Assembly: GCA_021786095.1 (NCBI GenBank)
Contig: JAJYNX010000027.1
Span: 1-59,634 of the forward strand
Source of the DNA: Actinomycetes bacterium
GTDB taxonomy: Bacteria > Actinomycetota > Acidimicrobiia > Acidimicrobiales > RAAP-2
Length of the DNA stretch: 59,634 nucleotides
Direction: 5' to 3'
The position numbers and the translations under genes were made by a program. Each line of letters opens with the position of its first letter. Position 1 is the first letter of the stretch. Below, one piece after another: positions 17,872-26,475 of the stretch. The notes below the pieces were generated by a model that did not search any database, was not told the origin of the DNA, and saw only the letters and a program-made list of their open reading frames with translations.

Positions 17872-20030
17872 AGCGTGTACATGCTCCTGATGACCTCGGC
17901 GAGCGAGGTGATGTCCTGGGCCACCAGATTGAGGGCCTCCTCGCGCATCGTGCGCATCCCCTGCTTCACGGCCATGTTGCGCAACTCCTCCTGGGTCGCC
18001 CAACCCACCACCAGACGGCGGATCTCGGGCGTCATCACCAGCAACTCGTAGACGCCGATTCGGTCCTTGTAGCCGGTGTAGGAGCAGAAGTTGCACCCCA
18101 CCCCGTGGTAGAAGACACTCTTCTCGGGCCCGCCGCTCTCCTCGTAGAAGATCCGCTCCTCGTCGCTCGGCGTGTAGGCCGTCTTGCACGACGGGCAGAT
18201 CCGTCGCAGGAGCCGCTGGCCCACCACCGCGAGCACCGACGACGCCACCAAAAAGGACTCGATCCCCATGTCGAGGAAGCGGTGCAGGGCCGAGACCGAG
18301 TCGGTCGCGTGCAGCGACGACACGACGAAGTGCCCGGTGAGCGCCGACTGCACCGCCACTCGCGTCGTCTCGACGTCACGGATCTCCCCCACCAGGATGA
18401 CGTCGGGGTCCTGGCGCAGGATGGACTTCAGTCCCGTCGCGAAGGTGAGACCCGCCTGCTCGTTGGTCTGGATCTGATTGATCGACGGGAAGACGTACTC
18501 GACCGGGTCCTCGATCGTCATGACGTTGACGCTGTCGTTGTTGACCTCGCTCAGCGTCGCGTAGAGGGTCGTCGTCTTGCCACTGCCCGTGGGCCCGGCG
18601 CAGATCACCATTCCGAAGGGCGCCCGCACGATCTTGGAGAATGCCTCGTGGGTGTCGGTGGGCATCCCGAGCTCGCCGAGGTGCAGCACCGAGCGAGTCT
18701 TGTCCAGGATGCGCATCACGCAGGCCTCGCCCATGATCGTCGCGACCGTGGCCACGCGGACGTCGACCTCCTTGCCGTCGATCGTCATCGTCAACTGACC
18801 GTCCTGAGGACGACGCCGCTCCACGATGTTCATGTTGGCCATGATCTTGATGCGGCTCACGAGTCCGGGACCGATGGAGGCCGGCAGCGAGAGCACTTCC
18901 TTCAGGGTCCCGTCGATGCGAAAGCGCACGCGAACGACCGCGTCGGACGGCTCGATGTGCACGTCGGACGCGCGGTCGCGCATGGCCTGGGTCAGGATCT
19001 GGTCCACCACCTGCACCACGGGCGCATCGGGAGCCATTACTTCGGGAGCGGCCGTCTCCGTCGAGCGACGACGAGTCTCCTCGACCGCCTCGAACGCTTG
19101 CACCAACTTCTGCACCGCGCCCAGGGCCCGGTAGTTGTTGTCGATCGCCCAGTGGATGTCCGACAGCGGCGCAATCAGCAGGCGAACCTTGTAGTTGCTC
19201 TCGCGCGCCAGCACGTCACGCAACTCGTCGGTCGGCTCGGCCACCGCGATCTGCAGCACGTCGTCCTCGAGGCGGATGGGAATGGCCATGTAGCGTCGAG
19301 CCGCGTCCTCCTTCAACAAGGGCAGGACCGTCGGATCCGGCTTGTCGCGACGAAGGTTCGCCACCCCCGTCCCGAAGAAGGCGGCGAGCGCGTGGGCCAG
19401 GGACTGCTCGGAGAGCGATCCCATCGCGACCAGTACCTCACCGAGCCGGCCCCCGGACTCGCGCTGCTTCACCAGAGCCTTGTTCAGTTGAGCCACCGTG
19501 ATGAGACCGCTACCGATGAGCTGATCTCCGAGACGTCCACCATTGCCCGCCACTTCCTCCTCAACCGGTGGGTCGACAGGGGACGACGCCGTGGCCGGTG
19601 CGGGATCGGGGGTGGCCGGCGCGGGGTCGGGAGTCGCTACCGCGACCGGCGCGACGACCTCGGCGACGGGTGCGGGATCGGGGGTGGCCGGCGCGGGGTC
19701 GGGAGTCGCTACCGCGACCGGCGCGACGACCTCGGCGACGGGTGCGGGATCGGGGGTGGCCGGCGCGGGGTCGGGAGTCGCTACCGCGACCGGCGCGACG
19801 ACCTCGGCGACGGGTGCGGGATCGGGGGTGGCCGGCGCGGGGTCGGGAGTCGCTACCGCGACCGGCGCGACGACCTCGGCGACGGGTGCGGGGGGATCGA
19901 TTCGAACGTCGTCGACCTCCTCGACAACCTTCTTGTCAGCGACTAACGTCGCCGCGCCCTTGCCGTCTGCGTGGGCCGTAACCTTGCGTTCCGCTTTGGA
20001 AGCCTTTCGACTTTTCCTCATGGATGTCAC
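17868..20030 (-). CDS. pilB: type IV pilus assembly ATPase PilB with MshEN domain and repeat linker
   Basis: 720 residues. A charged N-terminus is followed at about residues 49-145 by four identical 24-residue Pro/Ala/Val repeats, then an MshEN-type domain. That domain starts RLGDQLIGSGLITVAQLNKA and continues with RLGEVLVAMGSLSEQSLAHA, matching the doubled RLGxxLxxxG...LxxxL pattern that binds c-di-GMP in MshE. The ATPase core has Walker A GPTGSGKTTTL, Walker B DPDVILVGEIRD and the His box; a CPSC...CNFC zinc module follows. Start is GTG 20030 or ATG 20021. It powers pilus extension and heads the pilB-pilC-minor pilin operon. Confidence 0.95.
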   Translation of the reverse strand: MTSMRKSRKASKAERKVTAHADGKGAATLVADKKVVEEVDDVRIDPPAPVAEVVAPVAVATPDPAPATPDPAPVAEVVAPVAVATPDPAPATPDPAPVAEVVAPVAVATPDPAPATPDPAPVAEVVAPVAVATPDPAPATPDPAPATASSPVDPPVEEEVAGNGGRLGDQLIGSGLITVAQLNKALVKQRESGGRLGEVLVAMGSLSEQSLAHALAAFFGTGVANLRRDKPDPTVLPLLKEDAARRYMAIPIRLEDDVLQIAVAEPTDELRDVLARESNYKVRLLIAPLSDIHWAIDNNYRALGAVQKLVQAFEAVEETRRRSTETAAPEVMAPDAPVVQVVDQILTQAMRDRASDVHIEPSDAVVRVRFRIDGTLKEVLSLPASIGPGLVSRIKIMANMNIVERRRPQDGQLTMTIDGKEVDVRVATVATIMGEACVMRILDKTRSVLHLGELGMPTDTHEAFSKIVRAPFGMVICAGPTGSGKTTTLYATLSEVNNDSVNVMTIEDPVEYVFPSINQIQTNEQAGLTFATGLKSILRQDPDVILVGEIRDVETTRVAVQSALTGHFVVSSLHATDSVSALHRFLDMGIESFLVASSVLAVVGQRLLRRICPSCKTAYTPSDEERIFYEESGGPEKSVFYHGVGCNFCSYTGYKDRIGVYELLVMTPEIRRLVVGWATQEELRNMAVKQGMRTMREEALNLVAQDITSLAEVIRSMYTL
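19597..19884. repeat. four perfect 72-bp tandem repeats inside pilB
   Basis: Four contiguous identical 72-bp units start at 19597, 19669, 19741 and 19813, with a partial fifth from 19885. Each encodes 24 residues of a Pro/Ala/Val linker between the PilB N-terminus and its MshEN domain. The unit is a multiple of three, so copy-number change would lengthen or shorten the linker without breaking the frame. Confidence 0.97.
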
Positions 20031-20541
20031 AGACCCTTCGACCCGACCGTCAAAAAAATATAACTTCTACAACGCGCAATCTACTCTACCGTTGGCTCGA
20101 TTCCAACCCCTACCCTCAGCCAGGCGCCGATCGCGTCAGCCCGTCCAACGGCGCGTACTTACGGTGCTGTGGCGAACTGTACCCGCCCATCATCAAAACG
20201 AGCACAACGACGACACGTCCTACTTTCTCGACAGGGAGACCGAGACGGCCTGTCCACATCCCCAAGCCCTCAAAGGCGTCTTTCCACGGGCGAACGATTC
20301 CCGCTCACCCCGCTCCAGTCCTCGTACCCCGAGCCAGCCCCTCGCTGGCGATCGGCGTCCCGCCGACGCCCACCGCCCACGCGCCGCGACGTCGCCATCA
20401 CAACATCGGCACCATCACAATGGGGTCTATAACACCGTTATAACAAACCTTACAAAAATGGTATTCTTGCTTCTAGAATACGTGCATCAGAACGATAGTT
20501 TCGCATCCGATTGATCCCGTAACCATGAGTCGAGAACGACG
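20031..20541. other. 511-bp divergent intergenic region, pilB / HD-GYP gene
   Basis: No gene is supported here. The pilB-proximal end and the stretch 20410-20520 are AT-rich, and a direct repeat (TATAACACCGTTATAAC) lies near 20428-20444. It must hold divergent promoters for the pilus operon and the HD-GYP gene; only one plus-strand candidate could be picked out. A short ATG ORF (20525-20545, MSRERR) ends overlapping the GTG start of the HD-GYP gene and may be chance. Confidence 0.6.
20450..20479 (+). promoter_or_regulatory. candidate housekeeping promoter for the HD-GYP gene
   Basis: TTACAA (20450-20455) and TAGAAT (20474-20479) are separated by 18 bp, a fair fit to TTGACA/TATAAT, 62 bp before the GTG start. 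Pattern evidence only. Confidence 0.4.
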
Positions 20542-22101
20542 GTGAGAGAGGAGTCGTCCCAGTGGGCCGACGCGCTCGCCCTCCCGCCGGGCGTGGTGAC
20601 GCGCGCGTTCTTCGACTCGCTGACCCAGGGCGTGATGATCGTCGATCCCGCGGGTGTCATCCTCGACCTCAACGCGGCCGCGCTCCAGATCCTGGACCGG
20701 GAGCGCGACTCGCTGGTGGGCCACGGCATCGCCGACCTCCCCCCCGCCGTGGACGAGCGCGGTGAGCCGCTCACCACCGAGACCCGACCGATCGGGGAAG
20801 TCCTGCGCCGAGGCGACCCGATCGCCATGCGCACGATCGGCCTCGACCTGCCCGGTCACGGCCGACGCTGGATCATGGTCCACGACCGTCCCCTACGCGT
20901 GAACGGCCAGCTCGCCGGCGTCTCGAGCTCCTTCATCGACATCACCTCCCTACGCCGCGCCACCGCCACGTCCGACCTCTTCGCCGAGGTGAACCGGTCC
21001 ATGATGCACGAGCGCGACGAGGAGGCGTTCCTCGCACACTTCTGCGACGCGCTCGTCACCATCGGCGGCTACGAGCTCGCGGCCCTCGGCGAGGCGCTCG
21101 TCGACGAGCACCACAGCGTGCGGCTCCTGCACGCCGCTGGGGCGACCCACTACCTCGAGACTCTCGCCGACACCGCGTCGTGGTCCGAGTCCAGCGACAC
21201 CGGACGCGGCGCGCTCGGCACGGCGTTGCGCACGGGCCTGGTCCAGATCTCCCACGAGTTGCCGAACTACGCGTTGTGGCGCGAACGCGCGGAGCAGGTG
21301 GGCTTTCACTCCATGATCGCCCTGCCGCTGACGCTCGGCCACCGCTCGGCGGTCCTCGTGCTGTACGCGCGCGAGCCCCTCGCCTTTCGTGATGAGACGG
21401 TGGTGGCGCGCCTCACCCAAATGGCCGACGAGATCAGCTTCGGCGCCGCCCACCTCGCCACCACCCGCCAGCTCGCGGCCTCGCTGGAGGGGACCCTGCG
21501 CGCGCTCGCGCACCTGACCGAGATCCGCGACCCCTTCACCGCCGACCACCAGAACCGCGTAGCCCAGCTGGCTGCGGCGATCGCGCACGACCTCGGGCTG
21601 GACGAGGAGCTGGTCCACCAGATCTACCAGAGTGGGCTGGTTCTGGACATCGGCAAGTCCAGCGTCCCCGCCGAGATCCTGACGCGTCCGGGACACCTGA
21701 CCGCGCTCGAGTTCTCCATGGTCCAGCGGCACTGCGAGATCGGCGCAGCCATCCTCGAGCGGGCCAACCTGCCCGAACCCATCGTCAGCGTCGCCCGCCA
21801 GCACCACGAGCGCCTCGACGGGTCGGGCTACCCCGATGGATTACGCGGCGATGAGATCAGCCTGCCAGCCCGGGTCGTGATGGTCGCCGACGTCCTCGAA
21901 GCGATGACCCAGCACCGCCCCTACCGACCGGCGCGACGCCTCAAGGACGCTCTGGACCACGTGCGTGAGAACAGCGGGACGCTCTTCGACCCCGACGTCG
22001 TCGCCGCGCTCGACGAGGTGTTCGCCCGGGGCTTCACCTTCGACGACACGACGTGGAGTGCCTCTCCCCTCGGAGCACCGCTGATCCGTGCCGGACGATG
22101 A
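20542..22101 (+). CDS. PAS-GAF-HD-GYP protein with altered HD motif
   Basis: 519 residues. A PAS domain (about 18-135, SLTQGVMIVDPAGVILDLNA) and a GAF-like domain (about 145-310) precede an HD-GYP domain. HD-GYP proteins hydrolyse c-di-GMP at a metal centre. The helix motif is TADHQNRVA, the later histidine RHCEIGAAIL is kept and the signature HHERLDGSGYPDGL is intact. The HD dyad itself reads LDIGK: Leu368 replaces the metal-binding His before Asp369. Activity may be reduced or lost, leaving a sensor or scaffold. The gene is followed by the sigma factor gene on the same strand, 334 bp away. Confidence 0.88.
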   Translation: MREESSQWADALALPPGVVTRAFFDSLTQGVMIVDPAGVILDLNAAALQILDRERDSLVGHGIADLPPAVDERGEPLTTETRPIGEVLRRGDPIAMRTIGLDLPGHGRRWIMVHDRPLRVNGQLAGVSSSFIDITSLRRATATSDLFAEVNRSMMHERDEEAFLAHFCDALVTIGGYELAALGEALVDEHHSVRLLHAAGATHYLETLADTASWSESSDTGRGALGTALRTGLVQISHELPNYALWRERAEQVGFHSMIALPLTLGHRSAVLVLYAREPLAFRDETVVARLTQMADEISFGAAHLATTRQLAASLEGTLRALAHLTEIRDPFTADHQNRVAQLAAAIAHDLGLDEELVHQIYQSGLVLDIGKSSVPAEILTRPGHLTALEFSMVQRHCEIGAAILERANLPEPIVSVARQHHERLDGSGYPDGLRGDEISLPARVVMVADVLEAMTQHRPYRPARRLKDALDHVRENSGTLFDPDVVAALDEVFARGFTFDDTTWSASPLGAPLIRAGR

Positions 22102-22435
22102 GACGCGCGACCGAACGGTGCCCTGACGCGCCGCCACCCGTGACTCGCGAAGAGCCATCGGCGTCAGTGGCACGTGGACGCGGCCGCCGCTCGCGAGGCT
22201 CGTCACGGTCCCGCGCACCCCACCCCACCCGCCGCGTGCGTTCGGCGATGGTCGGCGCGCGGCGCGCGCGCACGGCCCACGCCCTCACCGTTCGCCGTAG
22301 CAAAACGCGACGCGCGGCGACCCGATTTCCGTTTGAATCAGTCGGGTCGTATGTGTAGTATTCAACGATTGCGGCACGGGGAGCGGACGAGTCATTTTCT
22401 CGTATCGTCTCTCGCGAGGAGGGAGCAGCCGTACA
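22102..22435. other. 334-bp spacer ahead of the flagellar sigma gene
   Basis: No ORF with coding character is supported. The first 220 bp are very GC-rich with runs of alternating CG. The last 110 bp are AT-richer and hold the candidate sigma-gene promoter. No terminator-like hairpin with a T-run was found after the HD-GYP gene. Confidence 0.6.
22333..22361 (+). promoter_or_regulatory. candidate promoter for the flagellar sigma gene
   Basis: TTGAAT (22333-22338), 17 bp, TAGTAT (22356-22361), 74 bp before the GTG start. A fair housekeeping-type match in the AT-rich part of the spacer. Confidence 0.45.
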
Positions 22436-23227
22436 GTGTCGGTGCGAGATGAGTCGGGGAGTTCGAGGGTCAGCGAGATAACGAGCGACGAGACGGTTGA
22501 CGCACTCTGGGCCCGATATTTCGCGGATCGCTCGCTCGAGAATCGGAATCGTCTCGTTCTGTTCTACGCACCGCTGGTGCGCGTCGTCGCCGGTCGCCTG
22601 GCCAAGCGCATGCACTCCTTTCAGTCCATTCAGGAATTGTGCTCCTGTGGACAATTCGGATTGATCAACGCCGTCGAGCGATTCGACCCGGGCGAGGGTT
22701 TCCAGTTCGCGACCTACGCGACGATTCGCATCCAGGGGGCCATCATCGACGAGTTACGTCGTGACGACATCCTGCCCAAGCGGATGCGCGCGCGCGTGCG
22801 CACCTACCAGGTGGCCCGCGAGGCCCTGGAGAGCGACTACCGCCGCTCGGCGAGCCTGGCGGAGGTGGCCGCGTACCTTGGCACCAGCCTGAGTGAGGTC
22901 GTCGAGCTCGACGACCTCGCCACGACCACGACGTACCTCGTCTCGCTCTCGACGACCGGCGAGGGGCCCGGCAGCGACCTGGCGGGTACGCGACTGGACC
23001 CCAGCGACCACGCGGAGTTGTCGTCCCTGCGCGACGCGGTCAAGGTCGCCCTGCAGCACCTGACCGAGCGCCAGCGCCAGGTCCTGGTTCTGCACTTCCT
23101 CGAGGGGTTCCACAAGAGCGAGATCGCCGACGCCCTGGGCATCGATCGGTCGCGCGTCACCCAGCTCGTCTACCAGGGCCTGCGCAACCTGCGCCGCGAG
23201 CTCGGCGAGCTGCCCACCACGCCGTAG
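22436..23227 (+). CDS. fliA: flagellar sigma factor (FliA/WhiG, sigma-28 class)
   Basis: 263 residues with sigma regions 2, 3 and 4 and no region 1.1. Region 2 contains QELCSCGQFGLINAVERFDP and FATYATIRIQGAIIDELRRD, the FliA/WhiG-type core-binding and -10-recognition region. Region 3 includes RTYQVAREALE. Region 4 ends with TERQRQVLVLHFLEGFHKSE and an HTH (IDRSRVTQLVYQGL). GTG start with AGGAGG 12-13 bases upstream. It is convergent with csrA, only 7 bp apart. The seven flagellar-type promoters in this window are its likely targets. No flgM is visible nearby. Confidence 0.95.
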   Translation: MSVRDESGSSRVSEITSDETVDALWARYFADRSLENRNRLVLFYAPLVRVVAGRLAKRMHSFQSIQELCSCGQFGLINAVERFDPGEGFQFATYATIRIQGAIIDELRRDDILPKRMRARVRTYQVAREALESDYRRSASLAEVAAYLGTSLSEVVELDDLATTTTYLVSLSTTGEGPGSDLAGTRLDPSDHAELSSLRDAVKVALQHLTERQRQVLVLHFLEGFHKSEIADALGIDRSRVTQLVYQGLRNLRRELGELPTTP

Positions 23228-23234
23228 GCCCCGG

Positions 23235-23552
23235 CTAGTCGTCGCGCGGCGGCGGTTGCTCGTCGCGCGACGCGACGGTCGGTACCGGGTCCGCCACCTC
23301 CCCGGCGGGCGAACGCGACCCGGCGCGGCGCGACCCGTACGAGGCCCACGCCGTGGCGTCGGGCGACGCGCTCGCCGACTCGCGGTTCTCCTGGCGAATC
23401 CGCTCGAGCACCTCCTCGCGATCGATGCGCACCTGTTGGGGCGCCTCGATGCCGATCTTCACGCGACCGTTGCCCGAGACCGCCACCACCGTGATGACGA
23501 TGTCGTCGCCGATGAGGATCTTCTGGCCCACCTCGCGCGTGAGGGTCAGCAC
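23235..23552 (-). CDS. csrA: carbon storage regulator CsrA with C-terminal tail
   Basis: 105 residues. The first ~60 are a complete CsrA fold (MLTLTREVGQKILIGDDIVI, KIGIEAPQQVRIDREEV), including the RNA-contacting arginine after APQQV. A Ser/Arg/Pro-rich tail of about 45 residues is longer than usual. CsrA binds GGA motifs in mRNA leaders, represses translation and is sequestered by FliW. GTG start one base after the fliW stop, so they are co-translated; a strong GGA hairpin precedes fliC in this window. Confidence 0.95.
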   Translation of the reverse strand: MLTLTREVGQKILIGDDIVITVVAVSGNGRVKIGIEAPQQVRIDREEVLERIRQENRESASASPDATAWASYGSRRAGSRSPAGEVADPVPTVASRDEQPPPRDD

Positions 23553-23553
23553 C

Positions 23554-24120
23554 TCACTCGCCCCGTTCGTCGGGCAGGGGCGTGGCGACGGACCAGCCGG
23601 CGTCGTGCTCGCTCAGTGCGGGCACGAGCTGATCCGCGCGGCCGGTGCGCCGATTCACCACGAGCGGCGAGTAGAGGTTGGCGGTCGACGCCTCGAGGGG
23701 CTCTCGGGGATGGATGATGGCGAGCACCGCCACGTCGCTCGCGTCGTGAACCTCGAGGTCGTTCGCGGTCGCGGCGTCGATCTCCACCCGATAGTCGGGC
23801 CACAGGTACCCGGGCGAGAGGACGAGGAACGACAGCGCGTCCCACGTCTCGCCGCGCGCGAGCGCGACGCGGTCGGTGCAGCGCAGCCGGGCCACCATCG
23901 ACACCGCGCCGTCGCCCAGCGGCTCCAGGACGAAGTGGCGCGCCTCGCGAAATCCCGGTAGGTCGCGCCGCAGCGTCACCGCCAGCGGCGCCACCGGGGC
24001 GGGCGTCGCCGTCACCACCACGCTCGAGCCCGGCGCCACGGGCGTCGTCGTCGCGCTGCGCCTCGTCGCCGTCACGCTCTTCCCATCCTCACCCGCACGG
24101 GCCTCGTACGCGGTGGACAC
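23554..24120 (-). CDS. fliW: flagellar assembly factor FliW (CsrA antagonist)
   Basis: 188 residues from GTG 24120, chosen because it overlaps the flgL stop (TAGTG). The FliW core runs from DLPGFREARHFVLEPLG through LSFLVLSPGYLWPDYRVEID to NLYSPLVVNRRTGRADQLV. A poorly conserved N-terminal extension of ~50 residues (Thr/Val/Ala-rich) precedes it. FliW binds either flagellin or CsrA, so export of flagellin frees FliW to relieve CsrA repression. Order flgL-fliW-csrA matches Gram-positive flagellar loci. Confidence 0.93.
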   Translation of the reverse strand: MSTAYEARAGEDGKSVTATRRSATTTPVAPGSSVVVTATPAPVAPLAVTLRRDLPGFREARHFVLEPLGDGAVSMVARLRCTDRVALARGETWDALSFLVLSPGYLWPDYRVEIDAATANDLEVHDASDVAVLAIIHPREPLEASTANLYSPLVVNRRTGRADQLVPALSEHDAGWSVATPLPDERGE

Positions 24121-25016
24121 TACAGGAACTTCACGAGCGTCTCGGGGATGGCCTGGGAGGCCGCCCACAGCGCCGCCTGGTAGCTCGTCGTCTCCAGCGA
24201 CAGCTGCGTGGTCGCCGTCGCCACGTTGACGTTCTCCAGGGAGGCCTGGGACGACTGGACCGCCGCGATCTGCGAAGTGAGGGCCGCCCCGGCGCTGGAC
24301 GCCATCTGGGACGACTCGCCCAGGACGGCGCTGGCTCCCTGGGCCCCGGCGATCACCGCGTCGAGCGCGTCGAGCGCGGTCGAGAGGCTGGCCGCGCTCG
24401 GCGCGCCGCTCGCCAGCGCGCTCGACGCCGCCGAGAGCGTCGCGAACACGTTGGTCGCGCCGCTTCCGAACAGCGCGGTGCCCGGCACCGACACCACGAG
24501 ACTCTCCCCCGAGCCGGCGCCCGGTCCCGCGATCACGGTCGGGCTCTGCGTGGTGCCGAGGAACGTACCGCTCGTGTCGTAGGCCTGGGGCGAGGCCGAG
24601 GTCCCGGCGAAGATGGCCCGACCCTCGAACTGGGTGTTGGCCAGCGACAACAGGTTCGCGGCCACCCCGCTCAGCTGCGTGCCGAGGGCCTGGTAGCCGA
24701 CGGCGTTCTGCGTACCCTGGTTGATGGCCTGCAGCAGCAGCGAGCGCGCCGACTGCATCGACGCGAGGGCGCTATTGGCCGCGCCGTTGGCGACGCCGAG
24801 CCACGAGGTGGCCAGGTCGACGTTGGACTGCCAGCTCGTCAGCTGCGTGGCCTGGCTCGACAGGGCCAGCACCTGGGTCACCGCCGCCGGGTTGTCCGAC
24901 GGCTTGGTCAGGACCTGGCCCGAGCCGAGTTGCATCTGCAGCTCGGCGATGCTCGCCGCCTGCGCCGTCAACTGGCCGGAGAGCGTGGCGATGAGTGCGT
25001 CACTGGAGAGGGCCAC
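24120..25016 (-). CDS. flgL: hook-filament junction protein FlgL (HAP3)
   Basis: 298 residues. The flagellin-like N-terminal helix (LIATLSGQLTAQAASIAELQ, SGQVLTKPSDNPAAV) and C-terminal helix (LENVNVATATTQLSLETTSY) are conserved and bracket a short variable domain containing QFEGRAIFAGTS. It joins FlgK to the filament. GTG start one base after the flgK stop. Length is typical of compact FlgL proteins. Confidence 0.93.
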   Translation of the reverse strand: MALSSDALIATLSGQLTAQAASIAELQMQLGSGQVLTKPSDNPAAVTQVLALSSQATQLTSWQSNVDLATSWLGVANGAANSALASMQSARSLLLQAINQGTQNAVGYQALGTQLSGVAANLLSLANTQFEGRAIFAGTSASPQAYDTSGTFLGTTQSPTVIAGPGAGSGESLVVSVPGTALFGSGATNVFATLSAASSALASGAPSAASLSTALDALDAVIAGAQGASAVLGESSQMASSAGAALTSQIAAVQSSQASLENVNVATATTQLSLETTSYQAALWAASQAIPETLVKFL

Positions 25017-25017
25017 G

Positions 25018-26475
25018 TCAGACCGCCGCCAACAGGGACTGGAAGACCGTGGTGATGGCGCTGATCACCTTGGACGAAGCCTGGAAGGCGTTCTGAGCGG
25101 CGAGAATGGCGACCTCCTGATTGTTCTGGTTGACGCCCGAGATCGACGACAGATTGTTGGCGGCGGTCGTGGCCAGTGCCGACGCCGACGCCTCGTTGGT
25201 CGACGCGTTGGCGGCCTCGGTGCCGAGACCGCCGATCAGCGTGCGATACAGGGCATCGGGCCCACCGGACGCGGTCGCCAGGGCCGCCATCGCCTGCGCG
25301 TTGGTGCCGTCGAGCGTCGGCGTGCCGATGACGTTGGTGTTGGTGGCGCTCGGTGCGGCCGCCGTCGCGATCAGCGACGGCGAGGCCAGCAGCGCGGGCG
25401 ACACCGTGATCGTGGCGGCCGAGCCCGCTCCCGCGGTGCTGGGGGTGAAGGTGGTCGACGAGCCCGCGTCGACGAAGATCGGCGGGAGCACCGGGCCCGA
25501 CCACGTCCCCGCGATCGCCGAGCCCGGGTACCCGTCGACGTTGAGGCCGTTGGCCTGGAGGGTGTTGAGGCTGCTCGCCAGGCTGTCGGCCACCGCGTTG
25601 AGCTGGCTCTGGTACTGCGGGAGGGTCACGTTGACGGCGGCCAGCGTCGCCCCGATCTGCCCCCGAGCCTGGACGCTGACGCCGTTGCCGGTGACCACGT
25701 TGAGGGACGCCGTCGCCGCCGACCCGGTGGTGCTGAGCACCTGGGCGACGTTGCCGGACACCAGCTGCACCCCGTCCGCGTAGACCGCGAGCGTGCCGTG
25801 GGCCCCGGCGGAGGTGCTCACCCCGAGCAGGCTCGCCAACTGGTTCACCGCGGCGTTTCGCTGATCGATGAGGGCGTTCACGTCCTGCCCGCTGGCCGTG
25901 CCGGCCGCCACGCCGACGTTCAACTGCGCCACCTGCGCGAGCAGGCTGTTGGCCTGGGCCAGCGTCCCCCCGTCGGACGCCCCGGTACCGATCTGGCCCT
26001 GCAGCGACGAGGAGAGCTGGCTCAACTGGGCGGAGCTCGCGTTCAGTGACGCCGCCACCGACTGCGCCGCGCCGACGGCCGCCTGTTGCGAACCAGGCTG
26101 GTTGACCGACGACGCCAGCGTCGACAGCGCCGACCACAGCGTGGAGAGCTGCGAGGCGATCCCGGTCGTGCTGGGCTCGGGGAAGACGGACTCCAGCGAG
26201 CTCATCACCTGGTTGGTCTGCGTGGCACCCGCCTGCACGCCCAGGGCCGCGACGTTCGCGGCGGCGAACACCGCGTCGGTGAGCTGGCCAACCGACGACA
26301 CGACCACGCCCTGGCCCACGCCCAGGGGGCCGACACCGGTCTCGGGCGAGAGGTTGACCACCTCCGCGGCGTAGCCCGGCGTCGCGATGTTCGTCAGGTT
26401 GTTCGAGGCGGTGTCGATCTGGGCCAGGTCGGCCGCCAGTCCGCTAGCGGCCGCCGAGAGGCCCATGTCACTCAC
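25018..26475 (-). CDS. flgK: hook-filament junction protein FlgK (HAP1)
   Basis: 485 residues from GTG 26475, which overlaps the flgN stop as GTGA; an ATG lies three codons further on. The N-terminus has the rod/hook signature (LAQIDTASNNLTNIATPGYA) and the C-terminus the matching coiled coil (GVNQNNQEVAILAAQNAFQA). The middle is Ser/Ala-rich. The product is exported and caps the hook before filament growth. Its neighbour flgN encodes its likely chaperone. Confidence 0.93.
   Translation of the reverse strand: MSDMGLSAAASGLAADLAQIDTASNNLTNIATPGYAAEVVNLSPETGVGPLGVGQGVVVSSVGQLTDAVFAAANVAALGVQAGATQTNQVMSSLESVFPEPSTTGIASQLSTLWSALSTLASSVNQPGSQQAAVGAAQSVAASLNASSAQLSQLSSSLQGQIGTGASDGGTLAQANSLLAQVAQLNVGVAAGTASGQDVNALIDQRNAAVNQLASLLGVSTSAGAHGTLAVYADGVQLVSGNVAQVLSTTGSAATASLNVVTGNGVSVQARGQIGATLAAVNVTLPQYQSQLNAVADSLASSLNTLQANGLNVDGYPGSAIAGTWSGPVLPPIFVDAGSSTTFTPSTAGAGSAATITVSPALLASPSLIATAAAPSATNTNVIGTPTLDGTNAQAMAALATASGGPDALYRTLIGGLGTEAANASTNEASASALATTAANNLSSISGVNQNNQEVAILAAQNAFQASSKVISAITTVFQSLLAAV

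Noticed and set aside
19479-19510. CTCAACT on the minus strand inside pilB
   Set aside because: Matches the -35-like element, but nothing like CGT follows after 16 bases.
18105-19946. 613-codon plus-strand ORF opposite pilB
   Set aside because: Antisense shadow of pilB. Its repeats and composition mirror the minus-strand gene and it has no recognisable domain.
22362-22389. TCAA-N16-AGCGGACG on the plus strand ahead of the sigma gene
   Set aside because: Spacing fits the flagellar promoter pattern, but the conserved CGT is CGG. Autoregulation is possible but not supported well enough.
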